This document shows positions 1 through 10,629 of a stretch of DNA of 64,000 bases, in pieces. The stretch is from Deroplatys truncata (Eukaryota > Arthropoda > Insecta > Mantodea > Mantidae). Below the pieces are notes generated by a model that saw nothing but the letters and a program-made list of their open reading frames with translations, was not told where the DNA came from and made no database searches. Position numbers and translations under genes: made by a program. The DNA lies in the NCBI GenBank assembly GCA_030765065.1, contig CM060975.1:198184507-198248506 (forward strand). Direction: 5' to 3'. How positions within the stretch are numbered: position 1 is the first letter of the stretch; each line of letters starts with the position of its first letter.

Positions 1-350
1 ATTTTTATTTAATTCTTTACATTTTACATAACACGTATGCACTGGCACAACACAAAAGCACTACACACGATACTCAGTTTTAATATTTGCACTAATAACA
101 TCAGGAATAACTGAAGTCTGCAAACAGTCATTTCCCATGTGCAGCCTTACGTACAGAGAACGTGTGTGGCTGATCTATGTGTAAAAAGAGCCTGAGAGCG
201 GATGTACGTCAGCGGTAAAATCTTTTAAATGCATTTTTATTGGCGATGGTAGAAATCGTGCAGTGGTGGATCGTGAAAATTCATATAAATGGATGTATCA
301 CCTCATAATAAGCCTCTATATACCAAGAATATTGAGTTTTTAAAAAGTCA
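1..350 (+). repeat. FB1 left outer terminal inverted repeat
   Basis: Unique-sequence outer part of the left inverted repeat. It pairs base for base with 3400-3749 and contains no tandem units. The inner edge is at GTCAGC, where the first 76-bp unit starts. No convincing open frame is seen. Confidence 0.85.
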
Positions 351-1247
351 GCAACTGTACCTGTGTTTCTATACGTGAACGTCAGATGGCAGCTTCGATA
401 CGTGTCCACGGAGACCTTAGTGCTAGGCAACTGTACCTCTGTTTCTATACGTGAACGGCAGATTGCAGCTTCGATACGTGTCCACGGAGACCTTAGTGCT
501 AGGCAACTGTACCTCTGTTTCTATACGTGAACGGCAGATTGCAGCTTCGATACGTGTCCACGGAGACCTTAGTGCTAGGCAACTGCACCTCTGTTTCTAT
601 ACGTGAACGGCAGATTGCAGCTTCGATACGTGTCCACGGAGACCTTAGCGCTAGGCAACTGCACCTCTGTTTCTATACGTGAACGGCAGATTGCAGCTTC
701 GATACGTGTCCACGGAGACCTTAGTGCTAGGCAACTGTACCTCTGTTTCTATACGTGAACGGCAGATTGCAGCTTCGATACGTGTCCACGGAGACCTTAG
801 TGCTAGGCAACTGTACCTCTGTTTCTATACGTGAACGGCAGATTGCAGCTTCGATACGTGTCCACGGAGACCTTAGTGCTAGGCAACTGCACCTCTGTTT
901 CTATACGTGAACGGCAGATTGCAGCTTCGATACGTATCCACGGAGACCTTAGTGCTAGGCAACTGCACCTCTGTTTCTATACGTGAACGGCAGATTGCAG
1001 CTTCAATACGTGTCCACGGAGACCTTAGTGCTAGGCAACTGTACCTCTGTTTCTATACGTGAACGGGAGATTGCAGCTTCGATACGTGTCCACGGAGACC
1101 TTAGTGCTAGGCAACTGCACCTCTGTTTCTATACGTGAACGTCAGATTGCAGCTTCGATACGTGTCCACGGAGACCTTAGTGCTAGGCAACTGTACCTCT
1201 GTTTCTATACGTGAACGGCAGATTGCAGCTTCGATACGTGTCCACGG
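351..1247 (+). repeat. 76-bp tandem repeat array, left arm of FB1
   Basis: About 11.8 head-to-tail copies of a 76-bp unit that includes CTCTGTTTCTATACGTGAAC and GTCCACGGAGACCTTAGTGC. The unit spacing can be read directly (CTCTGTTTC at 437 and 513). Copies differ by only a few substitutions, such as GTACC/GCACC and TGCT/CGCT. The outermost unit is a variant (CTGTG, GTCAGATGG) and its exact complement is the outermost unit of the right arm. Confidence 0.9.
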
Positions 1248-1628
1248 GCATCTTGCTCAATATGATTTTTGTTTTATTGCCCGGGCGTGACGCATTGCGC
1301 GGCGCGCGTTTGCCGTAAACCGTTACAGTTGCCGTACTTATATTATCCTTTTTTTAAAAAAAAAATCTTCGCCATCTTAGTTCACAAATTCACCGCTAAT
1401 TCCTTCTCGTCATTTTTCATCCAATCACCTTTGATTTTATTTTCGCCTATCACATCACGTTATTTCAATTTGTCCACCTATCAGAGATCGTCTTATTTAC
1501 ACCAATCACAACGCTCCACGTCACTACTTGTTCTGCTTTTTAACCCTCGGTCGTGCATGTTTTGCGTCCTTGAGTTTCCATACCTCGCACACGCAACACC
1601 ACAGCGCGATAACATGTCCACGTGCTAG
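1248..1628. other. Central segment of FB1, CCAAT-rich non-coding part
   Basis: Non-repeated left half of the foldback centre. It opens with a CpG-rich stretch (GCGCGGCGCGCG near 1300), then a T/A tract, then several CCAATCA/CTATCA motifs. The run CCAATCACAACGCTCCACGT with the following CTTTTTAACCCTCG closely resembles copies near 7700, 8560 and 9705, so the segment shares ancestry with the 7.5-9.9 kb region. I see no credible coding frame here. Confidence 0.6.
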
Positions 1629-1836
1629 CTGGTGTACCGGTACGATCGCCTCCTGGGCCTGCTCAACGCCGAGGAAGTGGTAGTGCAGACCTGCGTACCC
1701 GTGACGAACCAGGTCATGTACGTGGTGTTGAGGTAACTCCGAGGAGAGCCCCAAGGAGATCCACGCTACCAATACCGTGATTGCGGCTTACACCACGGCA
1801 CACAAGTGCCTAGTGTTATTTTGTCACCTGAAGCGA
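1629..1836 (+). pseudogene. Fragment resembling protein-primed family B DNA polymerase, frameshifted
   Basis: Read from 1629 the frame gives about 36 codons (start LVYRYDRLLGLLNAEE, end VTNQVMYVVLR) to a stop at 1737. A one-base shift there opens a second frame to about 1836 with TNTVIAAYTTAH and a following helix-like stretch. In family B polymerases of Polintons, adintoviruses and similar viruses, a TNxxIAAxTT-type stretch precedes the catalytic DTDS motif. The DTDS motif itself is not present, because the 76-bp array starts at 1838. The codons are GC-rich, unlike the surroundings. A TAG lies directly upstream. The fragment is too short and broken to be functional, and the identification is by motif memory only. 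Confidence 0.45.
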
Positions 1837-1837
1837 A

Positions 1838-3399
1838 AGGTCTCCGTGGACACGTATCGAAGCTGCAATCTGCCGTTCACGTATAGAAACAGAGGTACAG
1901 TTGCCTAACACTAAGGTCTCCGTGGACACGTATCGAAGCTGCCATCTGACGTTCACGTATAGAAACACAGGTACAGTTGCCTAGCACTAAGGTCTCCGTG
2001 GACACGTATCGAAGCTGCAATCTGCCGTTCACGTATAGAAACAGGTATAGTTGCCTAGCACTAAGATCTCCGTGGACACGTATCGAAGCTGCAATCTGCC
2101 GTTCACGTATAGAAACAGAGGTATAGTTGCCTAGCACTAGCACTAAGGTCTCCGTGGACACGTATTGAAGCTGCAATCTGCCGTTCACGTATAGAAACAG
2201 AGGTACAGTTGTCTAGCACTAAGGTCTCCGTGGACACGTATAGAAACACAGGTACAGTTGCCTAGCACTAAGGTCTCCGTGAACACGTATCGAAGCTGCA
2301 ATCTGCCGTTGACGTATAGAAACAGGTATAGCTGCCTAGCACTAAGATCTCCGTGGACACGTATCGAAGCTGCAATCTGCCGTTCACGTATAGAAACAGA
2401 GGTACAGCTGCCTAGCACTAAGGTCTCCGTGGACACGTATTGAAGCTGCAATCTGCCGTTCACGTATAGAAACAGAGGTGCAGTTCCCTAGCACTAAGGT
2501 CCCCGTGGATACGTATCGAAGCTGCAATCTGCCGTTCACGTATAGAAACAGAGGTGCAGTTGCCTAGCACTAAGGTCTCCGTGGACACGTATCGAAGCTG
2601 CAATCTGACGTTCACGTATAGAAACAGAGGTGCAGTTGCCTAGCACTAAGGTCTCCGTGGACACGTATCGAAGCTGCAATCTCCCGTTCACGTATAGAAA
2701 CAGAGGTACAGTTGCCTAGCACTAAGGTCTCCGTGGACACGTATTGAAGCTGCAATCTGCCGTTCACGTATAGAAACAGAGGTGCAGTTGCCTAGCACTA
2801 AGGTCTCCGTGGATACGTATCGAAGCTGCAATCTGCCGTTCACGTATAGAAACAGAGGTGCAGTTGCCTAGCACTAAGGTCTCCGTGGACACGTATCGAA
2901 GCTGCAATCTGCCGTTCACGTATAGAAACAGAGGTACAGTTGCCTAGCACTAAGGTCTCCGTGGACACGTATCGAAGCTGCAATCTGCCGTTCACGTATA
3001 GAAACAGAGGTACAGTTGCCTAGCACTAAGGTCTCCGTGGACACGTATCGAAGCTGCAATCTGCCGTTCACGTATAGAAACAGAGGTGCAGTTGCCTAGC
3101 GCTAAGGTCTCCGTGGACACGTATCGAAGCTGCAATCTGCCGTTCACGTATAGAAACAGAGGTGCAGTTGCCTAGCACTAAGGTCTCCGTGGACACGTAT
3201 CGAAGCTGCAATCTGCCGTTCACGTATAGAAACAGAGGTACAGTTGCCTAGCACTAAGGTCTCCGTGGACACGTATCGAAGCTGCAATCTGCCGTTCACG
3301 TATAGAAACAGAGGTACAATTGCCTAGCACTAAGGTCTCCGTGGACACGTATCGAAGCTGCCATCTGACGTTCACGTATAGAAACACAGGTACAGTTGC
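1838..3399 (-). repeat. 76-bp tandem repeat array, right arm of FB1
   Basis: About 20.5 copies of the same 76-bp unit in reverse orientation (for example GGTCTCCGTGGACACGTATC). The array is nearly twice as long as the left arm, so it expanded or contracted after the inverted repeat formed. Shortened units occur near 2035-2055, 2125-2145 and 2215-2245. Open frames through it arise only because three units (228 bp) keep frame. Confidence 0.9.
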
Positions 3400-3749
3400 T
3401 GACTTTTTAAAAACTCAATATTCTTGGTATATAGAGGCTTATTATGAGGTGATACATCCATTTATATGAATTTTCACGATCCACCACTGCACGATTTCTA
3501 CCATCGCCAATAAAAATGCATTTAAAAGATTTTACCGCTGACGTACATCCGCTCTCAGGCTCTTTTTACACATAGATCAGCCACACACGTTCTCTGTACG
3601 TAAGGCTGCACATGGGAAATGACTGTTTGCAGACTTCAGTTATTCCTGATGTTATTAGTGCAAATATTAAAACTGAGTATCGTGTGTAGTGCTTTTGTGT
3701 TGTGCCAGTGCATACGTGTTATGTAAAATGTAAAGAATTAAATAAAAAT
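3400..3749 (-). repeat. FB1 right outer terminal inverted repeat
   Basis: Reverse complement of 1-350. It ends in AATTAAATAAAAAT, after which the sequence (CAGCAGATACTTCC) is no longer matched by anything in the window. Confidence 0.85.
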
Positions 3750-3839
3750 CAGCAGATACTTCCTTTCTAAGGAGTAACACCAACTGTTGAATATAAATTC
3801 TCAAAGTGCTACGTTCGTACGACCTCTACCCTCTATATC

Positions 3840-6695
3840 TTATAGGTGAGTACGAAAGTATGTAGATCGCGTTAAAATACACAACTTATGTCATATACAT
3901 CTTTATTGTTGAGTGAACCGTTTTCGAGATATTGCTTGTTATTTACTTAAATTTTCCAATAGTTATTTTCTCAAATGGGAATTCGTTATTCATTTTTTTT
4001 TTGTCTTTGATATGCAAAGAGTATTAATCTGTGGCAAAAAGAATGGTACTGCACATAGCAACCAGCTATTAAGAGATATGTATGTGCTTAAAGGCTACTG
4101 TTTTTCTATATTCCCCTTGTAAATATATTTTCCCTACATCTACAACAAAATTAGCAATAAAATAGAGTTTGCAAATGTTTATCTCGATTAACATGAACTA
4201 GATGGGGAATAAGCGTTTGTAAAAATACTTTGTACAAGAGATGAGAAAAGTCATGTGAGTGTTACACATCAGATTTTTTTTATGTGTTTCAGTGGGTGAA
4301 TAATAATTAGTTTTGTTGGTATCGTTATCACAGTACTGTTTCACTTGTGAAATCCCGTTCTCTTTGTATTAAAAAAAATGGCTCTAACGATTTTGATGAA
4401 AAATATCGTATGTTTAAGATAATGTCGTGAGAAATGAAATGTATATCTCGAATTTTCTGGGAATGTCTCCAAAAGTATTCTTCATTGTGAACGTCTTTTT
4501 CATAACTGAAAAACCGTAAGAGATAGACAAAATTTTACTACACAAAAAATGTAGATCGCGTTAAAATACACATCTTATGTAATATACATTTTTGTTGTTG
4601 AGTGAACCGTTTTCGAGATATTGTTTGTTAATTTTCCAATATTTATTTTCTCAAATGGGACTTCGTTATTCATTTTTTTTTGTCTTTGATATGCAAACAG
4701 TATTAATCTGTGGCAAAAAGAATGGTGCTGCACATAGCAACCAGCTATTAAGAGATATGTATGTGCTTAAAGGCTACTGTTTTTCTATATTCCCCTTGTA
4801 AATATATTTTCCCCTACATCTACAAGAAAATTAGCAATAAAATAGAGTTTGCAAATGTTTATCTCGATTAACATGAACTAGATGGGGCATAAGCGTTTGT
4901 AAAAATACTTTGTACAAGAGTAGAGAACGTCATGTGAGTGTTACACATCAGATTTTTTTTATATACAAGAAAATTAGCAATAAAATAGATTTTGCAAATG
5001 TTTATCTCGATTAACATGAACTAGATGGGGAATAAGCGTTTGTAAAAATACTTTGTACAAGAGTTGAGAAAGTCATGTGAGTGTTACACATCAGATTTTT
5101 TTTTTGTTTCAGTGGTATCGTTATCACAGTACTGTTTCACTTGTGAAATCCCGTTCTCTTTGTATTAAAAAATGGCTCTAACGATTTTGATGAAAATATC
5201 ATATATTTAAGATAATGTCGAGAGAAATGAAATGTATATCTCGAATTTTCTGGGAATGTCTCCAAAAGAATTCTTCATTGTGAACGACTTTTTCATAACT
5301 GATAAACCGTAAGAGATAGACAAAAGTTTGCTACACAAAAAATGTAGATCGCGTTAAAATACACAACTTATGCCATATACATTTATTTTGTTGAGTGAAC
5401 CGTTTTTCGAGATATTGCTTGTTATTTCCTTTAAATTTTCCAATACTTATACTTTTTCTCAAATGCGTTATTCATTTTTACTTTCTCTACTACGTATAGT
5501 AAGTAGGGGAAGTATTGCATTCCACCCAAAAATTCGATACCGAGATTTCACTGGAAATACATGTTTTGAGAATCACTGAATCCAGAAAAAAAAAGCATTT
5601 TTGGAAACATGTCCGTGTGTGTGTCTGTCTGTGTGTCTGTGTGTCTGTGTGTCTGTCTGTCTGTGCGTCTGTGTGTCTGTGAACAGCATAACTCAAAAAC
5701 GAACAGTCGGATAAACACCAAACTTGGTATTTAGGTTCAGTATGCATAACTGGTAAACCATAAGAGATAGCCAAAATTTTACGACACAAAAAATGTAGAT
5801 CGCGTTAAAATACAAATTTATGTCATATACATTTTTTTTAGTTGAGTGAACCATTTTCGAGATATTGCTTGTTATTTCCTTAAATTTTCCAATTCTTATA
5901 CTTTTTCTCAAATGCGTTATTCATTTTTACTTTCTCTACTACGTATAGTAAGTAGGGGAAGTATTGCATTCCACCCAAAAATTCGTTACCGAGATTTCAC
6001 TGGAAATACATGTTTTGAGAATCTCTGAATCCAAAAAAAAAAGCATTTTTGGAAACATGTCCGTGTGTGTGTCTGTGAACAGCATAACTCAAAAACGAAC
6101 AGTCGGATAAACACCAAACTTGGTATTTAGGTTCAGTATCTTCCAGAGATGCGACACGAAGGTTTTCAAGAAAATCCCCCCACCCCAGACTACCCTTTAC
6201 ATGGAACATTTTTCGAAAATTTTAATTTTCTCAAAAACGGCTCTAACGATTTTGATTAAAACATCATATGTTTAAGATATTGTCATGTCAAATAAAATGT
6301 ATATCTCGAATTTTCTGCGAATGTCTCCAAAAATATTCTTCATTGTGAACGACTTTTGCATAACTGGTAAACCATAAGAGATAGACAAAATTTTACTACA
6401 CAAAAAATGTAGACCGCGTTAAAATACACAACTTATGTCATATACGTTTCTTTTGTTGAGTGAACCGTTTTCGAGATATTGCTTGTTATTTCCTTAAATT
6501 TTCCAATACTTATACTTTTTCTCAAATTCGTTTATTCATTTTTTTTATGTCCTGAACATGCAAACAGAATGGAATTCGCCACATAGCAACCAGCGTTAAA
6601 ATATTTGACTATCGCTTAAAAGCTACCAATTAGATTGTACAAGAGTAGAGAAAGTCATGTGAGTGTAACACATCAGTTTTTTTTATACGCTACTA

Positions 6696-6731
<36 letters not shown>

Positions 6732-7100
6732 CGCGAGTACGTGCCTAGTATCCGTGCGCCACAAGCCAAAACGACGACGTTATAGAAAAACTTTATCATT
6801 TGCCTACCGGCCAGGGACAACCGCTAAAAAACCTGAAAAAAGCTCTAAGAGTATTCTAACGCTTACCGATCTGGAAAACCCTTGAAAACAAGATAGTACA
6901 CTTTTGAGATATTGCTTGTTATTTCCTTAAATTTTTCAATACTTTTTTACTTTCTCTACTACGTATAGTAAGTAGGGGAAGTATTGCATTCCGCCCAAAA
7001 ATTCGATACCGAGATTTCACCGGAAATACACGTTTTGAGACCTCCTGAATCAAAAAAAAAAAAAAAAAAAAAAGCATTTTTGGAAACATGTCCGTGTGTG
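3840..7100 (-). repeat. Family E repeat cluster, left side (degenerate multi-copy)
   Basis: Staggered, diverged copies of one repeat. The phrase GTAGATCGCGTTAAAATACA recurs near 3863, 4552, 5344, 5791 and, with one change, 6410. The terminal motif beginning TTTTTACTTTCTCTACTACG recurs at 5475, 5934 and 6944. The orientation is opposite to 10080-10578. Internal phrases (CAAACTTGGTATTTAGGTTC, CACCCAAAAATTCG) recur at many later loci. GT/CTGT microsatellites lie at about 5610-5680, 6700-6735 and 7093-7165. No coding sequence is supported. Confidence 0.75.
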
Positions 7101-7199
7101 TGTGTGCCTGTCTGTGTGTCTATCTGTCTCTCTCTCTCTGTGTGTGTGTGTGTGTGTGCGCGCGGGTACGTGCCTAGTATCCGTGCGCCGACAAGGTAA

Positions 7200-7500
7200 A
7201 ACTTCATCATTTGCCTACCGGGCAGGGACAACCGCTAAAAAACCTGAGAAAACCTCGAAAATTAGAAACGCCTTCGTCAACCAGTACAGAAAACGCCTAC
7301 CAACCAGGGAAAACCTATGAAAAAGCAGAAAGAGCTTGCATTTGTTTACCATCCGCAGAAAACTCCCAAAAAAATAAAAAAAAAAAACTAGTTATTTTTT
7401 AAAAAAAAAAAAGGAAAAAGACGAATAATATAAGTATGGTAGAAACAGCTTGCATTCGTCTACCAACCAGAGAAAACCCCCGAAACACTAGTTATTTAAA
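7200..7500. repeat. Short degenerate repeats with CTACC-AACC phrases
   Basis: Three to four loose copies of a phrase built on TTTGCCTACC...GGGCAGGGACAACC...AAAACC (also near 6800), separated by A tracts. Nothing gene-like is visible. Confidence 0.4.
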
Positions 7501-7529
7501 ATTGCTGATGAGTTCTGGATAGGCTTTTG

Positions 7530-9924
7530 CAAATGTTGTTGGTAGCAAAACTTGCCTTTTCCATCACCTCCAACATACCCCACTCCCACACCTTTTTTCT
7601 TTCCACCAATCATAATCTCTCTTATTCTCGCCAATCAGCAACTTTCATTTGTTCCTTTCCACCAATAACATCACTTCTTATTCCCACCAATGACAACTTC
7701 ACACGTCACTTTCTGTTATACTTTTTATCCCTCGTTCGCCATCTTTTCCCCTCTTTCAGACCCCAACCGCCGCACAGTCAACACCTCGCCGCTCCTTAAC
7801 CTCAACTTCGTGCCTCCGCCATCTTATTTAGTTCACATTTTTACCACCGCGCCTCTCATCTCTCAACCAGATTGCCTGCAAGAACAGATCTCGTTCATTC
7901 GCACCTCGACGGTTGCCTCGGCAGCAGCTACTGCCAACACCTACGTCGTACACGTTTTTGACCGCTTTCGACCGGCTATGAGAACCCTGCTCCTACGTAC
8001 GCTAGCGACCATCACGATGGTCCAGTACCAGGTTTTTGGTATAGTTAAATTACGCCTCTGCAAAGGGTGTCTGTACCGCTTTAAAAACCTAGGTATATCA
8101 GTGCGTAGTGATGTTGGTTGATCTTAAAGCTGGTTAAGCATTTTCAAAAACAGTTTGCTTTTATTTTTCCGTCTCGCGTGCCGCGCTTTTAGTTCCCATT
8201 CTCACCACCGCATCTCCTTACCCCACCTCTTGCGACCGCCATGTTCACCACTAACCTCCAAATTTCCTCGTCCTTAAACCTCTTGTCTCAACCACCTTGT
8301 TTAGTTCCCATTTTCGCCACCGCATCTCATATCGCCCCATCTCTCTATCCACTCAAGAAAACTACCATCCAACGTTCAAAAAAAATTGCTGATCAGTTCA
8401 CGACAGGCTTTTGCAAATCTTGTTGCTAGCAAAACTTACCTTTCCCATCACCTCCAACATACCCCACTCCTTTTTCTTTCCACCAATCATAATCTCTCTT
8501 ATTCTTACCAATCAACAACCTTCATTTGTTCCTTTCCACCAATAACAACACTTCTTATTCCCACCAATCACAACTTCACACGTCACTTTCTGTTATACTT
8601 TTTATCCCTCGTTCGCCATCTTTCCCCCTCTTTCAGCCCCCAACCTCCGCACAGACAACGTCTCACCGCTCCTTAACCTCAACTTCGTGCCTCCGTCATC
8701 TTATTTAGTTCCCATTTTTACCACCGCGCCTCTCATCTCCCAACCACATTGCCGGCAAGAACAGATCTCGTTCATTCGCACCTCGACGGTTGACTCGGTA
8801 GCAGCTACTGCGAACACCTACGTCGTACACGTTTTTGACCGCTTTCGACCGGCTATGAGAACCCTGCTCCTACGTACGCTAGCGACCATCACGATGGTCC
8901 AGTACCAGGTTTTTGGTATAGTTAAATTACGCCTCTGCAAAGGGTGTCTGTACCGCTTTAAAAACCTAGGTATATCAGTGCGTAGTGATGTTGGTTGATC
9001 TTAAAGCTGGTTAAGCATTTTCAAAAACAGTTTGCTTTTATTTTTTCGCGTCGCGTGCCGCGCTTTTGGTGACGCATCCACACCGGTAACAGGTAAGTAC
9101 CACACGCATAATTATTTTTCGGACCTGCTTGGCGTAGGAATATATCCTTTCGTGTTTTGGTACTGTAACCTCAAACCTCCTTACCCACCTCTTGCGTCCG
9201 CCATCTTGTTTAGTTCTCACCGCATCTCCTTGTCGCAGACCCTCCGCCATTTTTAGTTCCCACTATTTTAACCTCAAAATCTACTCTTCTAAACTCTTGC
9301 TTCCCCCATCTTCTTTTAGTTCCCATTCTCACCACCGCGTCTCCTTACCCCCCACCTCTTGCGACTGCCATGTTCACCACTAACCTCAAAATTTCCTCGT
9401 CCTTAAACCTCTTGTCTCAAACACCTTGTTTAGTTCCCATTTTCGCCACCGCATCTCATATCGCCCCCCATCTCTCTATCCACTCAAGAAAAAACTACCA
9501 TCCAACGTTCAAAAAAATTGCTGATCAGTTCACGACAGGCTTTTGCAAATCTTGCTGCTAGCAAAACTTACCTTTCCCATCACCTCCAACATACCCCACT
9601 CCCACAACTTTTTCTTTTCCACCAATCATAATCCCTCTTATTCTTACCAATCAACAACTCTCATTTGCTCCTTTCCACCAATAAAATCACTTCTTATTCC
9701 CACCAATCACAACTTCACACGTCACTTTCTGTTACACTTTTTATCCCTCGCTCCCCATCTTTACCCCTCTTTCAGTACCGACCTCCGCACAGACAACACC
9801 TCGCCACCCAATTCCTCTCCATCACGCGACCTCCATACTCCTCCATCTTCCTTCCTTCATCTCCCACCCCAAATTAACGAACCAATCAAAACACTCCACG
9901 TCACTTCCTCAATTCTTTCAACTC
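7530..9924. repeat. CCAAT- and GCCATCTT-rich region with an 877-bp direct duplication
   Basis: The stretch around 7530-8190 recurs at 8400-9070 with a fixed 877-bp offset over the near-identical 330-bp 3' part (ACAGATCTCGTTCATTCGCA to the run ending near 8190/9067). A third, partial copy covers 9535-9790. CCAATCA/CCAATAA motifs are clustered, and CGCCATCTTRTTTAGTTCYC-type phrases recur near 7817, 8695, 9199 and 9313. The mix resembles NF-Y and YY1 sites and could be promoter-like DNA of a mobile element. Open frames here (for example 7690-8121) have no recognisable domain and fail in the third copy. A good splice-donor match, CAGGTAAGTA, lies at 9089. Confidence 0.6.
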
Positions 9925-10073
9925 GTCCCGGATGAGCCAATCGATTTAACGATAATCCTACCGCTCAGGGCGCTTTTCAAACTTACCGCCGCCGCCGCCG
10001 CACGCAGCGACACTAGCGACACTAGCGCCCCTAGCGGCAGGATTATCGTTAAAACAATTGGCTCATCCGGGAC
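9925..10073. mobile_element. 149-bp palindromic MITE-like element
   Basis: The left end GTCCCGGATGAGCCAATCG is the imperfect reverse complement of the right end (CAATTGGCTCATCCGGGAC). Pairing continues through ATTTAACGATAATCCT/AGGATTATCGTTAAA for about 45 bases. The loop is GC-rich with CCG repeats and a doubled CGACACTAG. No clear target duplication is seen (flanks TTTCAACTC and TATTACT). Confidence 0.65.
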
Positions 10074-10079
10074 TATTAC

Positions 10080-10390
10080 TACTCTTATGGTTTACCAGTT
10101 ATGCAAAAGTCGTTCACAATGGAGAACACTTTTGGAGACATTCCCAGAAAATTCGAGATATACAATTCATTTTTCATGACATTATCTTAAACATGTGATA
10201 TTTTCATCAAAATCGTTAGAGCCATTTTTGAGAAAATTAAAATTTTCGAAAAATGTTCCATGTAAAGGGTAGTCTGGGGTGGGGGGATTTTCTTGAAAAC
10301 CTTCGTGTCGCATCTCTGGAAGATACTGAACCTAAATGCCAAGTTTGGTGCTTATCCGACTGTTCGTTTTTGAGTTATGCTGTTCACAGG

Positions 10391-10421
<31 letters not shown>

Positions 10422-10578
10422 ACACACAGACACACACACGGACATGTTTCCAAAAATGCTTTTTTTGGATTCAGGAGGTCTCAAAACATGTATTTCCGGC
10501 GAAATCTCGGTATCGAATTTTTGGGTGGAATGCAATACTTCCCCTACTTACTATACGTAGTAGAGAAAGTAAAAATTA
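10080..10578 (+). repeat. Family E repeat, right side, inverted relative to 3840-7100
   Basis: Reverse complement of the 5475-6380 copies, ending in a 31-base terminal motif at 10545-10575 that is the exact reverse complement of 5475-5505. A (CA)n microsatellite occupies about 10389-10440. Together the two sides make a 5-kb inverted-repeat structure around 7100-10075. Confidence 0.75.
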
Positions 10579-10629
10579 TTAAAGCAGCTCTTATGCAACA
10601 CAAATTTGAGCAAAGTTTCTTACACAAAC

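Larger units (their letters stand above)
1..3749. mobile_element. Foldback element with tandem-repeat inverted arms (FB1)
   Basis: The first and last 350 bases are reverse complements in exact register (base 1 pairs with 3749, base 351 with 3399), and I found no mismatch by eye. Inside these ends lie inverted arrays of a 76-bp unit, 897 bp on the left and 1562 bp on the right, around an asymmetric 590-bp centre. Long inverted repeats built of tandem units define Foldback/Galileo-like elements, and some Polinton-type elements also carry minisatellites in their termini. The centre has a DNA polymerase B-like fragment, so I lean towards a deleted Polinton-like or viral derivative. The pairing runs to base 1, so the left end and any target duplication may lie outside the window. 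No intact transposase or integrase is present, so the element would be non-autonomous. Confidence 0.75.

Noticed and set aside
1877..2463. Open frames of about 100 codons on the minus strand in the 76-bp array
   Set aside because: They arise because three 76-bp units keep frame and shortened units shift it; the peptides are just repeat translation.
351..3399. Regular repeats resembling a CRISPR array
   Set aside because: Units are contiguous 76-bp copies without unique spacers, in a eukaryotic setting and mirrored on the two strands; this is a tandem satellite in inverted arms.
5490..5789. Open frames with THTDTQTDRHTDT-type peptides here and near 10253-10582
   Set aside because: Low-complexity translation of CA/TGTC microsatellites inside family E repeats.
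7690..8121. 143-codon open frame, with a similar 103-codon frame at 8687-8998
   Set aside because: Both come from one recent duplication. The upstream halves differ, there is no recognisable domain, and the third copy does not keep it.
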